Origin: an uncultured Eubacteriales bacterium
GTDB lineage: Bacteria > Bacillota > Clostridia > Oscillospirales > CAG-382
Reading direction: 5' to 3'
Length of the DNA: 7,137 nucleotides
Assembly (NCBI GenBank): GCA_900554405.1
Contig: USHI01000064.1
Location: 1-7,137, forward strand
The notes under the pieces were generated by a model. The model was not told the DNA's origin. It saw nothing but the letters and a program-made list of their open reading frames with translations, and did not search any database. Of the stretch, positions 1 through 4,729 are shown one piece after another; position 1 is the stretch's first letter; each line of letters opens with the position of its first letter. Both the position numbers and the translations under genes were made by a program.

Positions 1-1
1 T

Positions 2-763
2 CGTCTCGGCGCGGAATGCCTGATGATATCCGCTGTCGGAAGCGACGAAAACGGTGCCGAAGCGCTCGCGCTCGCACGCGAAAACGGTGTGAATACCGAA
101 TATGTCGCCGTCGACCGCCGGTATCCGACCGGCGTATGCAATGTCACGCTCACAAACGGGCTTCCGCAGTACGAGCTTGTAAAGGGCGTCGCATATGACC
201 ATATCCCGCCCACCGCTCCGCGCGGTAATTTCGATGCGCTTTATATGGGCACCTTGGCAATGCGCGGCGCCGATTCGCGCCGTGCCTTCCGCTTCCTGGC
301 AAAAAATGCTTCCTATGGCGAGGTGCTTTTCGACATGAACCTCCGCGGCAGCTTTTACACGCGCGATCTTGTCACGGAGCTCCTGCACGAAACGACAATA
401 CTCAAAATCTCCTCCGAGGAGATGGGCTTCTTCGGATACCGCGATCCGGTTCGCCAGTGCATGGATATTTCCGAAAAATACCCGAACCTGAAATATATTC
501 TGGTTACGCTCGGCGCGGACGGCGCATTTGTTTACGATTGTACCGATACCGCCAGGCGCGTGCTTTTTTCCGAAAAGCCGCAAAGCAAGCCGGTTTCCAC
601 CGTCGGCGCGGGCGACAGCTTTGCCGCCTGCTTCCTTGTGAATCTGCTTGCGGGGAAGGATATCGGAATCTGCCTCGACCGTGCCGTTATGCTTTCCGAT
701 TATGTCGTGACACAGCTCGGAGCCGTGCCGGATTACGATCCCGCCCTCTTTTCCGGCGATTAA
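2..763 (+). CDS. PfkB-family carbohydrate kinase (ribokinase/fructokinase-like), 5' truncated
   Basis: This is the C-terminal 253 residues of an ATP-dependent sugar kinase of the PfkB/ribokinase fold. The frame is open from base 2, so the real start lies upstream; about 45-70 residues, including the N-terminal glycine motif, are probably missing given a usual family length of 300-330. Visible family marks, in order, are the AVGSDENG substrate-lid region near the window start, a DMNLR strand followed by a KISSEE segment in mid-protein, the ILVTLGADGAF strand, and the PfkB signature TVGAGDSFAA. In the signature, the GAGD aspartate (codon 614-616) is the expected catalytic base. The protein should phosphorylate a sugar or sugar-like hydroxyl in the cytoplasm. 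The exact substrate (fructose, ribose, nucleoside or other) cannot be told from this fragment. It ends in TAA and is followed by a terminator, so it is the last gene of its transcript. Confidence 0.9.
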   Translation, partial: RLGAECLMISAVGSDENGAEALALARENGVNTEYVAVDRRYPTGVCNVTLTNGLPQYELVKGVAYDHIPPTAPRGNFDALYMGTLAMRGADSRRAFRFLAKNASYGEVLFDMNLRGSFYTRDLVTELLHETTILKISSEEMGFFGYRDPVRQCMDISEKYPNLKYILVTLGADGAFVYDCTDTARRVLFSEKPQSKPVSTVGAGDSFAACFLVNLLAGKDIGICLDRAVMLSDYVVTQLGAVPDYDPALFSGD

Positions 764-828
764 AGTTCGACAAAATGCCCGCACATCCCGCCGCGCCAGG
801 CAAAGGATTGTACGGAACGGAGAAAAAA

Positions 829-858
829 GCCGCCGTTGCTTGACAGTAACGGCGGTTT
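829..858 (+). terminator. Intrinsic terminator after the sugar kinase
   Basis: The arm GCCGCCGTTGC (829-839) pairs with GTAACGGCGGT (846-856), giving 11 pairs including two G-U wobbles around the six-base loop TTGACA. It is preceded by a run of six A and followed by a short, interrupted T stretch (TTTGTGCTATT). The stem is strong but the T-tract is poor, so some read-through is possible. It overlaps the promoter of the next gene. Confidence 0.7.
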
Positions 859-868
859 GTGCTATTAT
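840..868 (+). promoter_or_regulatory. Sigma-A/70-type promoter of the antiporter gene
   Basis: A perfect -35 box TTGACA (840-845), a 17-base spacer and a -10 box TATTAT (863-868) make this the best promoter in the window. Transcription would start near 875, giving an untranslated leader of about 20-30 bases. The -35 box is exactly the loop of the preceding terminator hairpin, and the 3' arm of that hairpin fills most of the spacer. Confidence 0.8.
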
Positions 869-893
869 TGCGCTTTGTATTAGTTAAAAAGAG

Positions 894-2171
894 GTGGTAT
901 ATACGGAAACTCTGCTTTCGCTCGGGATCGCCATGGCGGCGGGCCTGCTCGTTTCCCGTTTTGTCAAATTATTCAAGCTGCCGGCTGTAACCGGATATCT
1001 TATCGCGGGTATCCTCGTCGGTCCCTATTGTCTCGGTCTGCTCGGGATCGAGGGGCTGGGCTTTACTTCCGCTCAAAGCGTAAAATCAAACGAGATAATA
1101 TGTGATGTCGCGCTCGGATTCATCGCCTTTGCCATCGGCAACGAATTCCGCCTTTCTCAGGTAAAAAGCATCGGGAAGCAGGCGGCTATCATCGGCGTTT
1201 TCCAGGCGCTTGTCGCAACTCTTTTTGTGGATGTGGCACTTATCGCGATCCATTTCGCCGCGCCGGATAAGCTTTCCGTTGCCGCTGCAATAACGCTCGG
1301 CGCAATTGCCACGGCGACAGCCCCCGCCGCAACGCTCATGGTCGTTCGGCAGTACAAGGCAAAGGGCAAGCTCACGGATCTTCTTCTGCCTATCGTTGCG
1401 CTGGACGATGCCATCGGGCTGGTGGTGTTTGCCGTATCCTTCGGCATTGCAAAGGCGTTGCAAAGCGGCACCGTCAGCGTGGTATCCGTGCTTGTGGAGC
1501 CGATGGCGGAGGTCATATGCTCGCTTCTTCTCGGCACTGTCCTGGGTGTTCTCTTCTCCGCGGCGGAAAAGTATTTCAAATCCAACAGCAAGCGGCTCAC
1601 GCTTTCGGTCACCTTCGTTATAATAACCGTTGCGCTTTCGATGTTCGAATTCAATATCGGCGGCGTAAAGGTCGGATTCTCTTCGCTGCTTGTCTGCATG
1701 ATGCTGGGCACTGTGTTCTGCAACCTCTGCGATTTCTCCGCGGAGATCATGGCAAAGACGGATAAATGGACCGCTCCGCTCTTCCTGCTCTTCTTCGTGC
1801 TTTCCGGTGCGGAGCTGGAATTCAACGTTTTCGGCGATCTTACCGTCGTTATCATCGGAATAGTATATATACTCACCCGTGCAGCCGGCAAATACCTCGG
1901 TGCCGGATGGAGCGCAAAAGCCGTCAAGTGCGAGCCGGACATCGTCAAAAACCTCGGTCTGACGCTGTTCCCGCAGGCGGGTGTCGCGCTCGGGATGTCC
2001 GTCACCGTGCAGGAGCTTGGCGATTGCGGCACACTTATCCGCAATATAACTCTTTTTGCCGTTCTGATATACGAGCTTGTCGGCCCGATGATCACCAAAA
2101 CGGCACTTATCCGCTCCGGCGATATCATTCCGAAGACGGTCACGAATATCGGCGATTTCGACGACGAATAA
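894..2171 (+). CDS. Cation:proton antiporter, CPA2 family (Na+/H+ or K+/H+ exchanger)
   Basis: This is a 425-residue integral membrane protein with about 12-13 hydrophobic helices and no cytoplasmic TrkA/RCK domain. Family marks are GYLIAGILVGP (34-44), IGNEFR (81-86), the helix-breaking TAPAAT (142-147), ALDDAIGLVVFA (169-180) with the paired aspartates D171-D172, LSGAELE (303-309), FPQAGVALG (359-367) and YELVGP (393-398). In characterised antiporters (NhaA, NapA), a paired Asp-Asp at the ion site goes with electrogenic 2H+:1 cation exchange, so Na+/H+ exchange is a reasonable inference. The protein should work in pH or salt homeostasis, and ion choice cannot be settled here. Translation start is unclear: GTG 894 lies inside the likely Shine-Dalgarno GAGGTGG (891-897), ACG 903 is well spaced but non-standard, and the first ATG (933) would cut into helix 1. 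The gene forms its own transcription unit, with promoter and terminator on both sides. Confidence 0.9.
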   Translation: MVYTETLLSLGIAMAAGLLVSRFVKLFKLPAVTGYLIAGILVGPYCLGLLGIEGLGFTSAQSVKSNEIICDVALGFIAFAIGNEFRLSQVKSIGKQAAIIGVFQALVATLFVDVALIAIHFAAPDKLSVAAAITLGAIATATAPAATLMVVRQYKAKGKLTDLLLPIVALDDAIGLVVFAVSFGIAKALQSGTVSVVSVLVEPMAEVICSLLLGTVLGVLFSAAEKYFKSNSKRLTLSVTFVIITVALSMFEFNIGGVKVGFSSLLVCMMLGTVFCNLCDFSAEIMAKTDKWTAPLFLLFFVLSGAELEFNVFGDLTVVIIGIVYILTRAAGKYLGAGWSAKAVKCEPDIVKNLGLTLFPQAGVALGMSVTVQELGDCGTLIRNITLFAVLIYELVGPMITKTALIRSGDIIPKTVTNIGDFDDE

Positions 2172-2200
2172 GCAAAAAAACACCCTCAAAAGAGGCTTCA

Positions 2201-2243
2201 TGAGAAAGAAGGCGGCGCAAGATCCGTGCTTCTTTCTTTTTTT
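2201..2243 (+). terminator. Intrinsic terminator after the antiporter
   Basis: AGAAAGAAG (2203-2211) pairs perfectly with CTTCTTTCT (2229-2237). The stem can extend through CGG/CCG (2213-2215 with 2224-2226) around an eight-base loop. A run of six T follows at 2238-2243. It lies about 30 bases after the antiporter stop codon. Confidence 0.8.
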
Positions 2244-2270
2244 GCTGTCCGGAAAAATCCATCATGGTTA

Positions 2271-2299
2271 TGGACAGGTGTTATTTATTCGCGAATAAC
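2271..2299 (+). promoter_or_regulatory. Putative promoter of the small four-helix protein gene
   Basis: TGGACA (2271-2276, five of six consensus) is followed after 17 bases by AATAAC (2294-2299, four of six). A start near 2306 would give a leader of about 40 bases. No better pair is seen between the upstream terminator and the gene. The -10 box overlaps a perfect palindrome. Confidence 0.4.
2285..2298. promoter_or_regulatory. 14-base perfect palindrome, candidate operator
   Basis: TTATTCGCGAATAA is a perfect inverted repeat with no spacer, centred on CGCG and covering the putative -10 box. Its position, 48 bases before the start codon, fits a dimeric repressor site. No known operator consensus is matched with confidence. 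Confidence 0.35.
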
Positions 2300-2345
2300 C
2301 GCGCTTTGGCAGGGAAATAATACCCGTAAATGGAGGATGCAGAAA

Positions 2346-2777
2346 ATGGAACAGGATACGATAAAGCTGCTTCGGGAATGCGATTCCGGGGTGAAAATGG
2401 GCGTGGATTCGATAAACGACGTGCTCCAAAGCACGCGTTCGCCGGAGCTGAAAAAGCTTCTCACTGATTGCCGAAATCAGCACGAAATACTCGGAGATGA
2501 GATAAGCCGTAAGCTTTGCTCCGCGTGCGAGCCGGGCAAGCAGACGCCCGCCTGCGCAAAAGGGCTTGCGTGGATAAAGACAAACGTAAAGCTTGCCGTG
2601 AACGAAAGCGATTCGACGGTAGCCGACCTTATCACGGACGGCTGCAATATGGGTGTAAAGAGCCTGCACCGGTATTTGAACCGGTATTCGAATGCCGATG
2701 CCGATTCAAAAGGGCTTGCCCATCGGCTTATAGGGCTGGAGGATGCTCTCGCAAAGGAGCTTCGCACTTACCTGTAA
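2346..2777 (+). CDS. Small helical protein, likely ferritin-like four-helix bundle (PA2169/DUF2383-like)
   Basis: This is a 143-residue soluble protein without signal peptide. The start ATG 2346 is chosen because GGAGG (2332-2336) lies nine bases upstream; the in-frame ATG at 2337 touches that site directly and is less likely. Sequence periodicity suggests four amphipathic helices, roughly at 3-29, 33-58, 70-112 and 116-142, with a Cys/Pro-rich loop between helices 2 and 3. There are six cysteines (12, 42, 58, 61, 70, 100), including a C-x2-C-x8-C cluster in the loop, and an HE pair at 46-47. The DGCNMGVKSL segment (98-107) recalls a conserved family of uncharacterised Clostridia proteins; this link is from memory. 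The PA2169/DUF2383 assignment is a fold-level guess. Function is unknown, and metal or redox binding by the cysteines is only a possibility. The gene is monocistronic, convergent with the lipoprotein operon. Confidence 0.75.
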   Translation: MEQDTIKLLRECDSGVKMGVDSINDVLQSTRSPELKKLLTDCRNQHEILGDEISRKLCSACEPGKQTPACAKGLAWIKTNVKLAVNESDSTVADLITDGCNMGVKSLHRYLNRYSNADADSKGLAHRLIGLEDALAKELRTYL

Positions 2778-2781
2778 AACA

Positions 2782-2808
2782 AAAAACGGAGCGCGCCGCT
2801 CCGTTTTT
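2782..2808. terminator. Bidirectional intrinsic terminator between convergent genes
   Basis: CGGAGCG (2787-2793) pairs with CGCTCCG (2797-2803) around a three-base loop. It is flanked by six A (2781-2786) and five T (2804-2808). Read on either strand, it gives a GC-rich hairpin followed by a T run, so it can stop both the plus-strand helical-protein transcript and the minus-strand lipoprotein transcript. Confidence 0.9.
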
Positions 2809-2829
2809 CTGTTGTCGGATCCGTGTGTA

Positions 2830-3381
2830 TCACTCGAATACAAAGCTGTCGAGCATTATGCCGAAATCGGCATTTACGGCTTCGTAATACTTTTCCGGCG
2901 CGCCGAGCGTTACAATGTATACGCTCCCGTTGCGGCAGCATACAACCTGCTCGAATTCGAACCTGCCGTCGTCCTTGCTGAGAAAATACTTGATTTTGAG
3001 TGCGACTGTCCCGCCGAGCTTTATCTCCTTATCGTCGATCTTTTCGTAGCCGGAATATGCCTTTTGAATGTCCTTTTCGTAGCCGTTCCAATAATCGCGC
3101 GCCCCTTGGGAGGAATCCGCGAGGTTGAATGTAAGCACGCTCATTGTGGCGTATTCGTATATGCCGCTTGCGGAGGAGCAGTTGTATTTGAGCATGACGA
3201 CGCCGGTATTTTCGGCGACTTCCCATTTTTCGGGGTAAAAGAAGCTGTAATTGACGGCTTCGTTCCCGGCGGCGCGGCCGGCGGTCTTCTGCCCGTCGGG
3301 CGCCTCCGATTCGCTTTCGCTGCAGGCAAAAAGCGCGAAAATACAAATGAGGGCAAGCGCTGCCGTTAAAAATCTTTTCAT
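2830..3381 (-). CDS. Predicted lipoprotein with PsbP/DUF1795-like domain
   Basis: This is a 183-residue exported protein. A short basic N-terminus (MKR) and hydrophobic stretch (4-19) end in LFAC, a lipobox-like site with the cysteine to be lipidated at residue 20; Phe at -2 is less usual. An acidic, low-complexity linker (21-42) leads to a globular domain of about 140 residues. YSFFYPEKWEV (45-55), the later ALKIKYF strand (127-133), the VYIVTLGAPEKYY segment (154-166) and the closing MLDSFVF resemble the PsbP/DcrB-like fold common in small bacterial lipoproteins. The assignment rests on pattern alone. CC at 148-149 plus C68 could form a disulfide outside the cell. It would sit on the outer face of the membrane. 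The start overlaps the upstream gene's stop by one base (TAATG), and GGAG lies seven bases before ATG. Function is unknown. Confidence 0.8.
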   Translation of the reverse strand: MKRFLTAALALICIFALFACSESESEAPDGQKTAGRAAGNEAVNYSFFYPEKWEVAENTGVVMLKYNCSSASGIYEYATMSVLTFNLADSSQGARDYWNGYEKDIQKAYSGYEKIDDKEIKLGGTVALKIKYFLSKDDGRFEFEQVVCCRNGSVYIVTLGAPEKYYEAVNADFGIMLDSFVFE

Positions 3382-3770
3382 TACGAATCTCCGTTTCTGC
3401 GGCTCACTCCCACAGGGTAATCATTGCCGTTGCTGTAATAATAAAGCGTTCCGGGCGAACCGGTGTAATCGAATTCGATCCTTGTGTAACCTTCGCTGTC
3501 CGCTTCGGGTACACGGCTTTTGTCCGGTATGGCGATAACGGTTATATAAAGCCCGTTTTCGACAACGCGGTATTCTATATGGCTGACAAAAAAGCCGGGT
3601 TCGTTCGATTTGAATCTGCCGCTGAAATGCCCGTTGTACATATTGGCATCCTCGATATCGACATCCGAAAAATCCAGCTTTTTTTCATTGCCCATGAAGG
3701 CGCTGTAAAAGCCGAATGCGACCGCCGCAGCAAGCGCAAGCGCGACAATGATGAGTATCGTCTTTTGCAT
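3381..3770 (-). CDS. Hypothetical membrane-anchored protein, first gene of a two-gene operon
   Basis: This is a 129-residue protein of no family I recognise. One hydrophobic segment (about 4-24) acts as an uncleaved anchor or signal sequence, since there is no lipobox cysteine and no clear cleavage site. The remaining 100 residues are polar and rich in aromatic and beta-forming residues: IEYRVV (65-70), LYITVIAIP (74-82), TRIEFDYTG (96-104) and TLYYYS (108-113). This suggests a small extracytoplasmic beta-sandwich. The protein has no cysteine. The start ATG has GGGAGGGG six bases upstream. It is the promoter-proximal gene and its stop TAA shares a base with the start of the lipoprotein gene, so the two are almost certainly co-translated and may work together at the cell surface. 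The role is unknown. Confidence 0.7.
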   Translation of the reverse strand: MQKTILIIVALALAAAVAFGFYSAFMGNEKKLDFSDVDIEDANMYNGHFSGRFKSNEPGFFVSHIEYRVVENGLYITVIAIPDKSRVPEADSEGYTRIEFDYTGSPGTLYYYSNGNDYPVGVSRRNGDS

Positions 3771-3802
3771 CGAATGCCCCTCCCGTGCCGGATATTTTGT
3801 TT

Positions 3803-3831
3803 ATTATAACCCATCCGGCGGAAAAACGCAA
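3803..3831 (-). promoter_or_regulatory. Promoter of the minus-strand envelope operon
   Basis: Read on the minus strand, TTGCGT (3831-3826) is followed after 17 bases by a perfect TATAAT (3808-3803). Transcription would start near 3797, about 27 bases before the start codon of the anchored protein. Confidence 0.65.
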
Positions 3832-3854
3832 TACCCGTTTTTCATAAAATGTGC

Positions 3855-3883
3855 TTTATTTTCGGGCACTTCCGTGCTATAAT
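3855..3883 (+). promoter_or_regulatory. Extended -10 promoter of the queuosine-precursor transporter gene
   Basis: A perfect -10 box TATAAT (3878-3883) is preceded by TGC (3875-3877), the extended -10 motif. TTTATT (3855-3860) is a weak -35 box at 17 bases. Transcription would start near 3890, giving a leader of only about 30 bases. This promoter is divergent from the minus-strand one, and their -10 boxes are about 70 bases apart. Confidence 0.7.
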
Positions 3884-3918
3884 ATAAAGCAATGCTTTTT
3901 ACGGAAAAGGACAAATAT

Positions 3919-4632
3919 ATGACAAACGAATTGCTTATCGCCGCCTCGCTTCTGCTGACATATTCCGCAGTAGTGCTGTTTTACCGCTTCTTCGGCAACG
4001 CGGGGCTTTATTGCTGGCTGGTCTTTGCGACGGTTGCCGCGAATATCGAGGTATGTATTCTGGTTTCGGCGTTCGGAATGGAACAGACACTCGGCAACGT
4101 GCTTTTTGCAAGCACGTTTCTTGTGACGGATATCCTGAGCGAAACTTCCGGCAAGCGCGCGGCAAACCGCGCAGTGCTGCTCGGCATGACGGCATCCGTG
4201 ATATTCGCCGTGCTTGCTTATTCCTGGACATTGTATGTCCCTGCGCAGGGCGATACGGTGCACGCATCCGTCGTCGCCGTGTTTTCCAACACGCCGCGCA
4301 TCGTTACGGCGAGCCTCACCGTTTATGCCGCCGTGCAGGCTTTCGACGTTTTTGCTTATCACTTTATTTGGAATAAAACGGCAAAGCTCACCGGGAGCTC
4401 CGAAAAGCTGCTCTGGCTGCGCAACAACCTTGCGACAATGCTTTCGCAGCTTCTGAACACGGTGCTGTATACTCTTGCCGCGTTTGCCGGCGTATACCCG
4501 CGCGAAACGCTTATCGAGATCATGATATCCACCTATGTGATATACTTTATCGCCGCACTGCTGGATACGCCAGCCGTTTATATTGCTCGGCGGCTTCACA
4601 AAAAGGGCGCGGTAAAGAACGTGCAGGCATAA
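3919..4632 (+). CDS. yhhQ: Queuosine precursor transporter, YhhQ/VUT (DUF165) family
   Basis: This is a 237-residue membrane protein with about six hydrophobic helices. Family marks are VTDILSETSGKRAANRAV (69-86), a QAFDVFAYHF helix (140-149), WLRNNLATMLSQLLNTVLYT (166-185) and LLDTPAVY (214-221). YhhQ-family proteins import precursors of the tRNA base queuosine (preQ0, preQ1 or queuine), so the cell probably salvages one of them; which one cannot be told. Many homologs, as I remember them, have Asp where this protein has N180 in the SQLLNT motif, and Asn also seems to occur. ATG 3919 is chosen because AAAAGGA (3905-3911) is well placed. ATG 3892 in the same frame sits at the predicted transcription start and has no ribosome binding site. 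No clear terminator follows, so some read-through into uvrB is possible. Confidence 0.88.
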   Translation: MTNELLIAASLLLTYSAVVLFYRFFGNAGLYCWLVFATVAANIEVCILVSAFGMEQTLGNVLFASTFLVTDILSETSGKRAANRAVLLGMTASVIFAVLAYSWTLYVPAQGDTVHASVVAVFSNTPRIVTASLTVYAAVQAFDVFAYHFIWNKTAKLTGSSEKLLWLRNNLATMLSQLLNTVLYTLAAFAGVYPRETLIEIMISTYVIYFIAALLDTPAVYIARRLHKKGAVKNVQA

Positions 4633-4660
4633 ATTATAGGGATATTTCGGCGCAGTATCT

Positions 4661-4688
4661 TTCATTCCGCACCGGAATGTGGTAAAAT
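4661..4688 (+). promoter_or_regulatory. Extended -10 promoter of uvrBA
   Basis: TAAAAT (4683-4688) is preceded by TGG (4680-4682), an extended -10 motif. TTCATT (4661-4666) at 16 bases is only a weak -35 box. Transcription would start near 4695, leaving a leader of about 35 bases before uvrB. The spacer is filled by an inverted repeat. Confidence 0.55.
4663..4679. repeat. Inverted repeat in the uvrB promoter, candidate operator
   Basis: CATTCCG (4663-4669) and CGGAATG (4673-4679) are perfect 7-base inverted arms separated by CAC. They lie between the -35 and -10 positions of the putative uvrB promoter. No T run follows on either strand, so this is not an intrinsic terminator. It does not match the usual Firmicutes LexA box (CGAAC-N4-GTTCG) or the enterobacterial CTGT-N8-ACAG box. 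Confidence 0.45.
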
Positions 4689-4729
4689 ATATTATTAAAA
4701 CGCATATTGGAAGCAAAGGGTATGAGAAT

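Noticed and set aside
1086..2201. Long minus-strand open frames (371 and 328 codons)
   Set aside because: Both are antisense to the antiporter, have compositions unlike real proteins and lack ribosome binding sites. The plus strand encodes a clear membrane protein.
2245..2277. CTGTCC...GGACAG inverted arms and an overlapping TCCAT/ATGGA pair, as a possible RNA switch
   Set aside because: The arms are short and widely spaced, and the segment lies upstream of the most likely transcript start, so it would not be transcribed as a leader.
2743..3369. A 208-codon plus-strand open frame
   Set aside because: It runs across the bidirectional terminator and opposite the lipoprotein gene, which has a signal sequence, lipobox-like site, ribosome binding site and coupled partner on the minus strand.
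3884..3918. preQ1 riboswitch in the leader of the queuosine-precursor transporter
   Set aside because: The leader is only about 30 bases and shows no stem, A-rich tail or conserved class I elements expected of such a riboswitch.
4663..4679. Hairpin as terminator of the transporter gene
   Set aside because: The stem is only seven pairs and no T run follows on either strand. Its position inside the uvrB promoter fits an operator better.
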